Below, in pieces: positions 26,059-35,018 of a stretch of DNA of 64,000 bases. The translations under genes were made by a program, and so were the position numbers. Location: assembly GCA_041395865.1 (NCBI GenBank), contig JAWKZQ010000002.1, forward strand, positions 230,092-294,091. Reading direction: 5' to 3'. Numbering within the stretch: position 1 is the first letter of the stretch; the number at the start of each line of letters is the position of its first letter. This DNA comes from IMCC2047 sp041395865. GTDB taxonomy: Bacteria; Pseudomonadota; Gammaproteobacteria; Pseudomonadales; IMCC2047. The notes beneath the pieces were generated by a model that saw only the letters and a list, made by a program, of their open reading frames with translations, made no database searches and was not told the DNA's origin.

Positions 26059-27474
26059 TTAGTAGCCTACCGGACGCGGCCAGTTCATGGTGAATTGGTC
26101 ACCACGTTTTACAAACTTGTAGCGGTGCGTTGCGAACCAGATTGAGGCCACGATATAGAAGGCCAGAATCGACATGAGCGATACCCCGTAACCCAGGAAG
26201 GTCGCAAAATATACTGCAACACACAGGATAAACAGCGCAATGGCCGGGAACGGGTGGAACGGGTGGATATAAGCCCTGTGAATCGAATCAAGCGGCCACT
26301 GCTTGCGGAACTTCATCATATTGATCGGCATGAAGGTATAACCCAGCACACCGGACAAGATGGAGAAGGTAATCACCTGGTCAAGCAGCCCTGTAAATGC
26401 GAAGGAAATAGCAATCGGAACCAGGAAGATAATCGCACGGAATGGCGTTCTGTACCGCGGGTGAACCGCACCGAACCAGGCAGGCATATAACGGTCACGA
26501 CCCATTGAGAACCAGGCACGGGATGCATCGTTGATACAACCGTTCGCCGAGGCGATGGCGGCAAACATGGTGCCGATAAACAGCAGAACCTGCAGGGTTG
26601 GCGAACCTACCATGCGCGCGGTATCGTACAGCGGCACACCGGCTTGCCCCAGATACTCCCAAGGCAACAGCCCAGTTGCCACAAACCAGGTCAGCGAGGC
26701 AGCGATCAGCAGCGTAATCATACCTGTCATGGTTCCCAGGGGGATTGAACGACCGGCAGAACGACACTCCTCGGCAGCCTGACAGGTGCCTTCGATGCCC
26801 AGGTAATACCACATCCCGAACTGCAACGATGCAATGACCCCGATCCAGCCATAGGGCAGATCTGTGAGCAGTTCGCTGTGTTTGAGGATTTCACCTGGAT
26901 TCCAGGGGCTCACGCCGAAGAACAGGATGACAATGGCAACAAAGGCCGCTGCGGTGAGGATGAAGTTGATACTCAACGTCATAAACACCCCTCGGTAATT
27001 AAGCAGCGCCAGGGTGGCGATAGTTAATACCACGAAGGGTTTCGGGTCCAGGTCAGCATGCCCAAACTGCTCGGCGACCACAACAAGCAAATCGCCAACC
27101 ACCAAGGCGTCCGCTGCCTCCAGCATGGTATAGGCCATAACCAGGTAAAGCCCGACATTAAAGGCCATTAAGGGCCCCATAATGTGCTTGGCCTGCGTAT
27201 ATTGCCCACCCGCCGCAGCCACTGTCGAAGTCACCTCGGAGTCGATCATTGCAACACAGGTATAGAGCAACCCGATAATCCAGCAGGCAATCAGGGCGCC
27301 GAAGGCACCGCCTTTACCGACAGAGAAGTTCCAACCCATGTATTCGCCGACGAGTACGATGCCCACGCCCAGCGCCCATACGTGAACGGGCCCCAGCACC
27401 TTCATCAGGGCAATTTGCCCGCCACCTTTGGAGCCGCCTTCGGCGGCAGGTGCAGTAATTGTGTTATCAGTCAT
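26059..27474 (-). CDS. APC-superfamily permease (ethanolamine-permease-like)
   Basis: A 471-residue inner-membrane transporter with about 12 helices. The first helix region (LGPVHVWALGVGIVLVGEYMGWNFSVGKGG, read in two parts) has the Gly-rich unwound motif of APC carriers and resembles the ethanolamine permease (EAT) branch. Another diagnostic part is YYLGIEGTCQAAEECRSAGR. The substrate is not certain: an amine or amino acid is expected. The start overlaps a 55-residue membrane gene by eight bases and a UspA gene follows at 13 bases, placing it in a seven-gene operon. Confidence 0.85.
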   Translation of the reverse strand: MTDNTITAPAAEGGSKGGGQIALMKVLGPVHVWALGVGIVLVGEYMGWNFSVGKGGAFGALIACWIIGLLYTCVAMIDSEVTSTVAAAGGQYTQAKHIMGPLMAFNVGLYLVMAYTMLEAADALVVGDLLVVVAEQFGHADLDPKPFVVLTIATLALLNYRGVFMTLSINFILTAAAFVAIVILFFGVSPWNPGEILKHSELLTDLPYGWIGVIASLQFGMWYYLGIEGTCQAAEECRSAGRSIPLGTMTGMITLLIAASLTWFVATGLLPWEYLGQAGVPLYDTARMVGSPTLQVLLFIGTMFAAIASANGCINDASRAWFSMGRDRYMPAWFGAVHPRYRTPFRAIIFLVPIAISFAFTGLLDQVITFSILSGVLGYTFMPINMMKFRKQWPLDSIHRAYIHPFHPFPAIALFILCVAVYFATFLGYGVSLMSILAFYIVASIWFATHRYKFVKRGDQFTMNWPRPVGY

Positions 27475-27634
27475 CTTTTTTGCCCTCTAACAGTTCATCT
27501 ACACCTTCTTTGGAGCTCATGAGCAAATCTTCGTCATACTCGCGGCTCACCCTGAATGCATCGACGGTAATGAATAGCAACATTCCCCCCGCGATGATCC
27601 AGGCTGCATACGATGCAATATCCCAGAAATCCAT
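27467..27634 (-). CDS. 55-residue single-helix membrane protein, coupled to APC permease
   Basis: Small protein starting MDFWDIASYAAWIIAGGMLL with one transmembrane helix and a highly acidic cytoplasmic tail (SREYDEDLLMSSKEG and ELLEGKKDD). Its stop overlaps the permease start by eight bases. The layout (one helix, charged tail, tight coupling) is that of a transporter accessory peptide. It is not recognised as a named family. Confidence 0.75.
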   Translation of the reverse strand: MDFWDIASYAAWIIAGGMLLFITVDAFRVSREYDEDLLMSSKEGVDELLEGKKDD

Positions 27635-27680
27635 ATAACACCCCTTGTTTAAATATATTTTTTATAATGTGACGGCGCGC

Positions 27681-28076
27681 TTATTCGCGTCTGCCAAATT
27701 TTTCGTTGATGACTTCCCGGTACTCCTTATCGGAGACCTTAAGCATAAAGATCCAGTAACCCACCAGTACCAGCAATGTGATAATCAGGGCGATAGGATC
27801 AATGGAGTAGTCAAACTTGTCATTGATAATGACGGCAGCTTCTTCAACGCTGATATCCAGCTTCTCCCACTGGGCCTGCATAGTTTCGTTCTGTCCCAGC
27901 GACTCCCAGGTTGGCGGCGCAGCTTCAGCAGCCGCTGCGGTTGCAGCCTCTTCCGATGAGCTGAAGTCCAGCACCAAAGGCGCCATGAGAGCGAGATACA
28001 CAAGCACCAGAATAAAGATGCTGTCAAAAAACTGCCCGAATCCGGCCTGTACCGGCGGTTTATAGCGTTCCGACAT
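27681..28076 (-). CDS. 131-residue two-helix membrane protein
   Basis: Unknown protein with one helix near residues 18-37 (SIFILVLVYLALMAPLVLDF) and a second near 93-113 (ALIITLLVLVGYWIFML). Between them lies an Ala/Glu-rich, presumably periplasmic segment (SEEAATAAAAEAAPPTWESL). The C-terminus is charged (SDKEYREVINEKFGRRE). It starts two bases after the stop of the 111-residue gene and lies 46 bases before the 55-residue gene, so it is firmly in the operon. Confidence 0.75.
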   Translation of the reverse strand: MSERYKPPVQAGFGQFFDSIFILVLVYLALMAPLVLDFSSSEEAATAAAAEAAPPTWESLGQNETMQAQWEKLDISVEEAAVIINDKFDYSIDPIALIITLLVLVGYWIFMLKVSDKEYREVINEKFGRRE

Positions 28077-28078
28077 AA

Positions 28079-28414
28079 CTAGGCTCCTGTGGGTTTTTGA
28101 GTGGGTTGGTGTTGCGATGCGGCACCGCCCTTCTGAGATCGCGCTGCGTCCAGGTGGCGGATGTCAATCTTGTAAATGAATTCCTTATCCTGGGCATAGT
28201 GCCTCAGCATGGCGTAGATTGACGCCGTATTGAAAAGCAGCAGTAACAGGGCTCCGATCGTAAGCGTAATCTGAATATTACCGTCGCTTACCTGTTTGCT
28301 GATTTGAATATAGACAAAGGCAATAGTGATCCACAGCGCTATCAGAATAAGCGTTGCGAACAACCTGTCCCTGTTATACATCGAGTTAATACGTTGATTG
28401 ATATTGTTAGTCAT
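28079..28414 (-). CDS. 111-residue two-helix membrane protein, first gene of APC/UspA operon
   Basis: Unknown protein with helices at about 18-38 (LFATLILIALWITIAFVYI) and 48-70 (ITLTIGALLLLLFNTASIYA), then a cytoplasmic tail rich in Gln, Lys and Pro. A strong GAGGAGGAAG precedes the ATG. It is the promoter-proximal gene of the minus-strand seven-gene unit and faces the 727-bp non-coding region. Confidence 0.75.
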   Translation of the reverse strand: MTNNINQRINSMYNRDRLFATLILIALWITIAFVYIQISKQVSDGNIQITLTIGALLLLLFNTASIYAMLRHYAQDKEFIYKIDIRHLDAARSQKGGAASQHQPTQKPTGA

Positions 28415-29141
28415 TCTTCCTCCTCATTTAAGGAAAGATTCCAATAGGATTAAAAAAACAACAGCACTTACCGAATTACCTCCTCGTGATGGATGGGTTT
28501 ATAGGCCGTCGGGAAAAAAACCCGATGGAGTGAAAATTAGGGATTTCCCCTAGCGGAAAACCCCAGTCCAGTAAACTAACTGGAGCAACAGACTTATTAC
28601 AATTGAGGTATTCCACATAAGGAGTAGGTAGATACAGCTAACTAGGTACGTAGTATCCGAACAAAGATAAGTAGAAGCGACAGATTCCCTAGAAGCGGAC
28701 ATCACCTGTGTTATCAAGTAGTTAGCTAGAAACCCCTATTTTCACCAAACCACTTTAAAATACGGGGCAAAACCAAACCCAACAAACAAACGAATTGACC
28801 ACCGTCAAAAACAAAAAAAACTCCTTAAAAGTGCGAAAAATAACCCTTTCAAAACAGGTATAAACCGCTTCATAATAGGTATTTGTACGAGTTGCCCTTT
28901 TCTCCCATACCTCGTTCTAATAGCTAATCCGCCATTTAAGGTGGATCGGCTTACCCCTCGAACTGTTTTTGAGCCTTGTTTTTCCCAGCTTTACAGGGGC
29001 TCGCAGACTGCTTATTTAGGGATAAAAAAACAGATCGACGGCTGGGCATTAGTACATACCTAAAAAGGGGTGGTGTTTTTCACCAAAAAATAAACTGTGC
29101 CGAGCGGCGCAGTGAATAATAATTAATCTGAGGATTTTTGT
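28415..29141. other. 727-bp non-coding divergent region between the two APC/UspA modules
   Basis: No convincing coding frame on either strand. Elements seen: a dyad TAGGG-ATTTC-CCCTA (28538-28552); a hairpin CCGTCGGG-A7-CCCGATGG just before it; a distant inverted repeat AGCTAACTA (28636-28644) / TAGTTAGCT (28719-28727); an FNR-like dyad TTGACCACCGTCAA (28795-28808); and long A/C-rich stretches. The second permease start has GAGG eight bases upstream. The length and the distant arms leave room for a small RNA or a multi-site regulatory region. Confidence 0.55.
28795..28808. promoter_or_regulatory. FNR/Crp-family-like dyad
   Basis: TTGAC-CACC-GTCAA is a perfect 5-bp inverted repeat with the 4-base spacing typical of FNR/ANR/DNR sites (consensus TTGAT-N4-ATCAA). 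It lies 334 bases upstream of the second permease and 381 bases upstream of the minus-strand operon, rather far from both. Confidence 0.4.
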
Positions 29142-30785
29142 ATGACTGAACAAGTAAGCGTATCGGGCGGAGGCGCCGGTGTAGCAGAAGGTTCTGGTCA
29201 GGAAGGCGGCTTAAAGCGCGCAATTTCCTGGCAGGGTGCTTTCTGGGTTGCCGCCGGCGTACCGGCGTTAGTACTTTTCTCTATTGGCGGTATTGCCGCA
29301 ACAGTGGGGGTTCCATCCTGGCTGGTATGGACAATTTCGGTTTGTTTCGGCTTCCTGCAAGCCTTTACCTACGCGGAAATTGCCGGCCTGTTTCCTAACA
29401 AGTCAGGCGGCGCATCGGTTTACGGTGCTACAGCCTGGTTGAAATACGGCAAAATGATCGCGCCCATTTCGGTGTGGTGTAACTGGCTCGCCTGGTCGCC
29501 GGTACTGGCTATCGGCGTAGGTATTGCTGCCGGCTATATATTGACGGCACTGTTCCCGGCCGATGCCGCCATTGTTACCTGGCAGATTACCCTGCTCGAC
29601 CTGAGCGGCCTGAAAGAAGGCTTGACCCTGCGGATTGACTCCACCTTCGTTCTGGGTGCCACCATCCTGGTGATTGTGTTCTTCGCCCAGCACCACGGTA
29701 TTTCCCGCCTGGCCAAGATCCAGACCATCATGGCGATTGCCACACTGGTTCCATTGCTGCTGATTGGTGTTGTACCACTGGTAACCGGCGATGTGATTGC
29801 TGCCAACTTCTCACCTTTCGCACCCATTGCTTACGGTGCTGACGGCAATATCATCATGGACTCCACCAAGTGGGCCTGGGATATTGATGGCTGGACGCTG
29901 TTCCTGGGTGGTATGTTCATCGCAGCCTGGTCGACATACGCCTTTGAAACCGCGATTTGCTACACCAGCGAATTCAAAAACCCAGCAACAGATACCTTCA
30001 AGGCAATCTTCTTTGCGGGCCTGCTGTGTATCTTCGCTTACACTGTAATTCCACTGTCCTTCCAAGGCTCTCTGGGCGTAGAAGGCATGCTGGAACCCGG
30101 CATCGTAGACGGCAGCGGCGTAGCGGCAGCCATGGCTCACATGATCGGCGGCGGCGCCTTCGTTGGTAACATCGTTGTTATCATGCTGATTTTCGCACTG
30201 ATCCTGGCGGTAATGACCTCCATGGCAGGTTCTTCCCGTACTCTGTATCAGGGTGCTGCCGACGGCTGGTTGCCTAAGTACCTGTCCCACGTGAACCACC
30301 ACGGTGCGCCTACCCGCGCCATGTGGACAGACCTGGGCTTCAACCTGATTCTGCTGTTGATGTCCGACTACCTGTTTGTACTGGCGGTATCTAACTGCTG
30401 CTACATTGTGTTCAACTTCCTGAACCTGAACTCCGGCTGGATTCACCGTATGGATAACGGTCACGTAAAACGTCCATGGCGTGCGCCAACCTGGATTCTG
30501 GCCGTTGGCTTTGTACTTTCCTTCGTTAACCTGGTATTCATGGGTGCGGGTGCGAACGTATGGGGTGCAGGCACACTGATGACAGGTATCGTGGTTATCT
30601 CATTGATCATTCCGGTCTTCCTGTTCCGCCATTATGTGCAGGACAAGGGCGTCTTCCCTGCCAATATGCTGGCTGATATTGAAATTGATGGCGAAATCCC
30701 CGGCAAAAAAGCAGGTGTATTGCCCTATATCGTACTGATTGTTGGTGTTGCAGTGGTTTGGGCATCCAACAGCTACTTCGGTTAA
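29142..30785 (+). CDS. APC-superfamily permease, second module
   Basis: A 547-residue transporter with about 12-14 helices and a Gly/Ser-rich cytoplasmic N-terminus (SVSGGGAGVAEGSG). APC features include SIGGIAATVGVPSW and FAYTEIAGLFP-like FTYAEIAGLFPNKSGG. Codon choice is more biased (frequent GTA/GCT/CTG) than in the neighbours, which suggests high expression. GAGG lies eight bases before the ATG. It is divergent from the first APC operon and followed by its own UspA gene. It is longer than, and clearly distinct from, the first permease. Substrate unknown. Confidence 0.85.
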   Translation: MTEQVSVSGGGAGVAEGSGQEGGLKRAISWQGAFWVAAGVPALVLFSIGGIAATVGVPSWLVWTISVCFGFLQAFTYAEIAGLFPNKSGGASVYGATAWLKYGKMIAPISVWCNWLAWSPVLAIGVGIAAGYILTALFPADAAIVTWQITLLDLSGLKEGLTLRIDSTFVLGATILVIVFFAQHHGISRLAKIQTIMAIATLVPLLLIGVVPLVTGDVIAANFSPFAPIAYGADGNIIMDSTKWAWDIDGWTLFLGGMFIAAWSTYAFETAICYTSEFKNPATDTFKAIFFAGLLCIFAYTVIPLSFQGSLGVEGMLEPGIVDGSGVAAAMAHMIGGGAFVGNIVVIMLIFALILAVMTSMAGSSRTLYQGAADGWLPKYLSHVNHHGAPTRAMWTDLGFNLILLLMSDYLFVLAVSNCCYIVFNFLNLNSGWIHRMDNGHVKRPWRAPTWILAVGFVLSFVNLVFMGAGANVWGAGTLMTGIVVISLIIPVFLFRHYVQDKGVFPANMLADIEIDGEIPGKKAGVLPYIVLIVGVAVVWASNSYFG

Positions 30786-30806
30786 TGGAAGATCAAGGAG
30801 ACAAAT

Positions 30807-31235
30807 GTGAAAAAAATACTCTGTACTACTGATGAAACGGAAGTGTCCCGAAAGGCCGAAGGTTTTGCCTGTGAAATGGCTAAAGCCCTGGGTGCGGAAC
30901 TGCACTTTGTGCATGTCAGCCCGGTTACGCCAAACGACCTGAAAACGCCCGGCAACTTTGATGCCGTGATTCTTGAAGAGGTCGATGCGCGCAACCATGA
31001 GGTTCTGAAAAAGGCCTCAGAAACAGCTAAGCACTGTGGCATTTCCGATGCCATCTTCCTGACGCTGTCCGGGCATGATACCGCCAAGGTAGTGGTTAAT
31101 TATGCAGAAACAGAAGGCTGCGACATGATCGTAACCGGCTCCAATGGCCGGGTTGGGGTTCCCCGCCTGATCATCGGCTCTGTTTCCAGCAGCATCATCC
31201 ACAAGGCACACTGCCCTGTGACAGTGGTGAGATAG
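30807..31235 (+). CDS. universal stress protein (UspA family)
   Basis: A 142-residue single Usp domain (ILCTTDETEVSRKAEGFACE) with the ATP-binding signature GSNGRVGVPRLIIGS. It starts 21 bases after the second APC permease with CAAGGAG upstream; the start codon is GTG. It is similar to the Usp of the minus-strand module, so each permease has a cognate Usp. A strong UUCG-loop terminator follows. Confidence 0.92.
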   Translation: MKKILCTTDETEVSRKAEGFACEMAKALGAELHFVHVSPVTPNDLKTPGNFDAVILEEVDARNHEVLKKASETAKHCGISDAIFLTLSGHDTAKVVVNYAETEGCDMIVTGSNGRVGVPRLIIGSVSSSIIHKAHCPVTVVR

Positions 31236-31239
31236 CAGA

Positions 31240-31338
31240 CTGGGTTGGCTTGAGGCGTTGCTTTAAGCCAACCCTTGTTCTACTCCCCAGGGCAGGCATT
31301 GCCTGCCCGACTCTAAACGCGGCTTCGGCCGCGTTTTT
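31240..31338 (+). terminator. Rho-independent terminator after UspA, with tandem hairpins
   Basis: Three hairpins follow the stop. GGGTTGGCTT / AAGCCAACCC is first (about 31241-31274), and GGGCAGGCA / TGCCTGCCC is second. The third is the strong terminator AAACGCGGC-TTCG-GCCGCGTTTTT at 31315-31338, with a UUCG tetraloop and a T tract. The last may also serve the convergent nor transcript. Confidence 0.88.
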
Positions 31339-31357
31339 ACGTTTATCTGACCTTCGT

Positions 31358-31675
31358 TTACAGCGTGGTTAACCAGGCCAGCTGACTCGGAAAAACCATC
31401 GCCCAGATGATCAACAGAGGCAACAAATAAAAATAGGAAAGCATCGAGTAGCGGATAACGGCATTGGCATGGCGCAACCCCATTAAGTGATCAACGACCA
31501 ATTGCCCCTTGAAGGATACGGTGAGAATGACGACCAGAACCGACCATAGCACCGGGTCAACCGATTCAGCAATTAAGGCTGTCAGCAGGGTTAAGCATAA
31601 CAACAGCAGCCACACGCCCATCAGCACATTAGCCTCACTGAACAGTCCACCCGTTTTAATTTTGCGTATCGACAT
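31358..31675 (-). CDS. norF: NorF-like small membrane protein (COX subunit IV family)
   Basis: A 105-residue protein with three hydrophobic helices (LMGVWLLLLCLTLLTALIA, WSVLVVILTVSFKG, SYFYLLPLLIIWAMVF), matching the prokaryotic cytochrome c oxidase subunit IV/NorF group. The conserved KGQLVVDHLMGLRHA between helices 2 and 3 is typical. The start at 31675 lies five bases after norE, so it is last in norCBDQEF. NorF helps full NO-reductase activity in denitrifiers; the mechanism is not settled. Confidence 0.82.
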   Translation of the reverse strand: MSIRKIKTGGLFSEANVLMGVWLLLLCLTLLTALIAESVDPVLWSVLVVILTVSFKGQLVVDHLMGLRHANAVIRYSMLSYFYLLPLLIIWAMVFPSQLAWLTTL

Positions 31676-31680
31676 CTGCT

Positions 31681-32286
31681 TCACCCCAACACATACAGAA
31701 GCGGGAAAATAATAATCCAGGCCAGATCGATCATATGCCAGTAACAGGCCGCACCCTCCAACCCTTCGTGCTGTTGCTGATTGAAAGCACCCAAATAGGT
31801 GCGAAGCATCGCCCAGCCGATGGTGCACATACCGACCAGCACATGCAGCAAATGATTGAAGGTCAGGTAATAGTAGAGGGTAAAAAACCGGTTCGTACGC
31901 GAATCAATACCTTCCGCACCGTTCCATTGGTACTCCCAGCCCTTGATAGCGCAATAGCACAACCCCATTGCCAGCGTCCAACCCAGCCATTTCAGACACA
32001 GGTTCCGGTGGCCTGAGCGAATAGCGCTCATGGCACGGGCGACACAATAGCTGCTTGTCAGCAGCACCAGGGTATTCAGAATGCCGGCCAACGTATTCAA
32101 TTGCGCCGGCCCTTCGGCAAACAGCTCCGGATTATGGGACCGAACCACCAGGTAAATCACAAAAAAAAGTGCAAACTCCGTCAACTCTGCCCAAATCAGA
32201 ATCCATACGGCAATGTTGGCGGGCACCAGGCGTGCCCGGTCGCCAACCAAAGACTGCCCCGGAAGCACTTCAGCAATCCCATCCAT
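31681..32286 (-). CDS. norE: NorE, cytochrome c oxidase subunit III-like protein
   Basis: A 201-residue protein with five helices of the COX3 fold, including NIAVWILIWAELTEFALFFV, the Glu-containing first helix, NHLLHVLVGMCTIGWAML and ACYWHMIDLAWIIIFPLLYV. It is not catalytic; it supports NorCB activity or assembly. It lies between norQ and norF. An AGGAG lies about 11 bases before the ATG. Confidence 0.88.
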   Translation of the reverse strand: MDGIAEVLPGQSLVGDRARLVPANIAVWILIWAELTEFALFFVIYLVVRSHNPELFAEGPAQLNTLAGILNTLVLLTSSYCVARAMSAIRSGHRNLCLKWLGWTLAMGLCYCAIKGWEYQWNGAEGIDSRTNRFFTLYYYLTFNHLLHVLVGMCTIGWAMLRTYLGAFNQQQHEGLEGAACYWHMIDLAWIIIFPLLYVLG

Positions 32287-32310
32287 GATTTTGCTTTACT
32301 CCTTTTTCGA

Positions 32311-33105
32311 TTAAAAATACGCCTGAATCAAACGTTCGATCGCCGCCAGGGTTTCCGGCTCATCGGATAAGGGTTCTGCCAGACACACCTGACAGGCCTC
32401 GCTGGGCGTCAGGCCTGACTGCATCATCTGGGCGGTATAAATCAGCAGGCGGGTTGAAGCCGCTTCCTCAAGATCGTAATCCTTGAGCCGCCGAAGATCA
32501 TTCCCCAGCGAAACCAGTTGTTCGGCGGTCTGCTTCTCGATACCCGACTCCTGACAAACGATGACTACCTCTCGTCCAGCCGTTGGATAATCAAAGCTCA
32601 ACGCCACAAAACGCTGGCGGGTACTCGGCTTCAGCCCTTTCATCAGGTTCTGGTAACCGGGGTTATAGGAAATCACCAGCATAAAATCCGGGTGTGCTTC
32701 GATCAGCTCGCCGGTGCGCTCGATCGGTAACACGCGGCGATGATCAGACAGCGGGTGCAGAACAACCGTGGTATCCTTGCGCGCCTCCACCACTTCATCC
32801 AGGTAGCAGATTCCTCCCTCACGCACCGCACGCGTCAGCGGGCCATCCTGCCAATAGGTGCCTTCGCTGCCAATCAGGTGCCGCCCCACCAGATCCGAGG
32901 CGGTGAGGTCATCGTGACAGGCAACGGTATGCAGGGGCCGTCCCAAGGATGCCGCCATATACTCGACAAAACGCGTTTTGCCACAACCGGTAGGCCCTTT
33001 AATTAACACGGGCAAACGGTTATTCGCTGCAGCCTGGAAAATTTCAATCTCGCGCCCCTGCGGCAGGTAGTGGCCTTGGGATTCGGTGTAAAAATCGATT
33101 TTCAT
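32311..33105 (-). CDS. norQ: NorQ, MoxR-type AAA+ ATPase for NO reductase activation
   Basis: A 264-residue AAA+ protein with Walker A GPTGCGKT, Walker B ICYLDEV, sensor 1 LVISYNPGYQ and C-terminal lid. NorQ with NorD inserts or activates the non-haem iron in NorB. Length is normal. GAGAGG lies seven bases before the ATG. It follows norD by 20 bases. Confidence 0.95.
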   Translation of the reverse strand: MKIDFYTESQGHYLPQGREIEIFQAAANNRLPVLIKGPTGCGKTRFVEYMAASLGRPLHTVACHDDLTASDLVGRHLIGSEGTYWQDGPLTRAVREGGICYLDEVVEARKDTTVVLHPLSDHRRVLPIERTGELIEAHPDFMLVISYNPGYQNLMKGLKPSTRQRFVALSFDYPTAGREVVIVCQESGIEKQTAEQLVSLGNDLRRLKDYDLEEAASTRLLIYTAQMMQSGLTPSEACQVCLAEPLSDEPETLAAIERLIQAYF

Positions 33106-33125
33106 CGTATTACCTCTCGTTGGTA

Positions 33126-34958
33126 TCAGGAAATGCCAGTCAGATTCAGATAAAGCCGCGGCAACAATTCCGGCAAACGTTTCAGGTCGTTAACCACCAT
33201 ATAACCCTGCTCGCCGAACAGGTAAGGCAGGTAATCGTTGCCCTGCGCATCGATGGTCACGCAAAAGGGCTGCAACCCCTGCTGCTTGGCCTCAAGTACC
33301 GCCCGACGTGTATCTTCAATGCCGTAACGTCCCTCATAGCGATCGATATCATTCGGTTTACCGTCGGACACAATCAGCAACAGCCGCTGTCGCGCCTTTT
33401 GCAGCTTCAGGATTTCCGTGGATTGCCGGATAGCCGCCCCCATACGGGTGTAAAAACCGGGTTTAATCGCCAACAAACGTCCCCGTGCCTCGTCGCCATA
33501 GGCTTCTGCAAAATTTTTCAACAACTGGTAACGCACCTGTTTGTTTTTAATCGAGGAAAAACCGTAGATGGCAAAGGGGTCACGAGTCGCGGACAGCGCC
33601 TCTGCAAACAACAGCAGGGTATCGCGAATCACATCGATGACGCGCTGCTCCCCGGCAGCCTCCATACCGAGCCCTGCTTCGGTGGACATGGACAGGTCAG
33701 CCAACAGCAAACAGGCCAGGTCTCGCTGCGGATTATTCCGGGCGCAATACAGGTTCTGCTGCGCCTCGTCACGCTGCGGGCAGGTCTGCAAATCCAGCCA
33801 GGCATCCAGATCAATCTCATCGCCATAGGGCTGGCGCCGCTGCCAGCTGCGCTCTGGTCGCAATTGTCCAAAGCGGTTTTTCAAGGTTTTAGCCTGTTGA
33901 CGCAGCGCATCGGGAATTGCCGCAGGCAGCGCCTGATCCGCCAGCATGGGTTGAATCAGGCAGTAATCCTCAAGGTGGCGCTGCTTACGGTAATCCCATT
34001 CCGGCAGATGAATACCCTCGCCCACCGGCAGATCGTCGTTCTGCGCCGCCGGCAGGTCGAGATCGAACTTAAGCTGCGCAGCTCCAGCCCGTCTTTGCCT
34101 CGACAGGCTGATAATATCCAGGTCATCGGCCGCTGCAGCATCACCCTCCAAATCCTCCTCCTGGCAGCGATCCAACTCCACCTGTTCGGCCCAGCTGAAC
34201 AGGCATTCCAGTTTAAATACCAGCAGACCGTCGGTTTGCTTGCTGTCGTCAAAACGTTCTGCCTGCTTGCGCCCGCTGTTCAACTGCTCCTGGGTGCGCG
34301 ATCCAGCGCCGCTCTCCTCAAGGTTCTCCTCGCTTGCTGGCTGTACCGCCCGCAACGGCGCCGGATAAATCCATAGGGGAACGGGTACCGGATCACCGGA
34401 AGCGATCGGCAACCGTTCAACACTGCCGGGCTCGCGGATGGCCTGCTGAATCGCCAACTCACGCTCGCGTTCGGCACCCTGCAGGTTCTTTAAATTCGGG
34501 CGGCGCTCAAGCACCGCCTGGGAAAGACGCCGATAGCCGTCAGCCAGGCCGGGGCGCTTTTGTAAAAGTTGCTGCGTGGCGCACTGGTTATCCAAAAACC
34601 AGTGCTGAAGGGTCGGCAGCTGTGCCGCCAAAGCAGCCAGCCAGAAGTACAAGGCTTCATTGAGCGAGCTGTCGTTAAAACAGGCCAGACTCATTGGCAA
34701 CTTAAGGCTACGCTCATCCTGCCAGCACACCGGATAACGTCGATGACTTCCAGCCAAACGCTGCACCCATTTCCTTTTCGGATTAAAAAACCGCTGGTCG
34801 CCGCCCTCAACGGCTTTGCCAGGCTCCCCACCCATGGCGCGAAACCAGGTCGCCAGTTGCGACTGCAATCCGGCAAGCTCCACCCTCGCCTTATCAAAAT
34901 CAGTCTGAGCCTGACGGGTGATCAGCTTGTGCCACAGTTCGCCTACAAACTCTTCCAT
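33126..34958 (-). CDS. norD: NorD, VWA-domain activation partner of NorQ
   Basis: A 610-residue protein with a long helical N-terminal region and a C-terminal von Willebrand A domain at about 405-600. The MIDAS reads ADLSMSTEAG and VSDGKPND. NorD bridges NorQ to the reductase. An acidic region (EEDLEGDAAAADDLD) separates the parts. Gene order here is C-B-D-Q-E-F rather than the more common C-B-Q-D. Long open frames on the opposite strand of this gene are shadows. Confidence 0.93.
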   Translation of the reverse strand: MEEFVGELWHKLITRQAQTDFDKARVELAGLQSQLATWFRAMGGEPGKAVEGGDQRFFNPKRKWVQRLAGSHRRYPVCWQDERSLKLPMSLACFNDSSLNEALYFWLAALAAQLPTLQHWFLDNQCATQQLLQKRPGLADGYRRLSQAVLERRPNLKNLQGAERERELAIQQAIREPGSVERLPIASGDPVPVPLWIYPAPLRAVQPASEENLEESGAGSRTQEQLNSGRKQAERFDDSKQTDGLLVFKLECLFSWAEQVELDRCQEEDLEGDAAAADDLDIISLSRQRRAGAAQLKFDLDLPAAQNDDLPVGEGIHLPEWDYRKQRHLEDYCLIQPMLADQALPAAIPDALRQQAKTLKNRFGQLRPERSWQRRQPYGDEIDLDAWLDLQTCPQRDEAQQNLYCARNNPQRDLACLLLADLSMSTEAGLGMEAAGEQRVIDVIRDTLLLFAEALSATRDPFAIYGFSSIKNKQVRYQLLKNFAEAYGDEARGRLLAIKPGFYTRMGAAIRQSTEILKLQKARQRLLLIVSDGKPNDIDRYEGRYGIEDTRRAVLEAKQQGLQPFCVTIDAQGNDYLPYLFGEQGYMVVNDLKRLPELLPRLYLNLTGIS

Positions 34959-35018
34959 TACTGTTTTCCAAAAATCGGGACGTGGGGAATGGAGGCAGGC
35001 GCCTCCATTCCGTTCGGG

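Noticed and set aside
28480..28492. Very strong Shine-Dalgarno (AGGAGGT, minus strand) upstream of the APC/UspA operon
   Set aside because: The only start at good distance (GTG) opens a five-codon frame, so no peptide is called.
33120..34376. 418-codon open frame antisense to norD
   Set aside because: It mirrors the high-GC codon pattern of norD and has no domain features; NorD is well supported.
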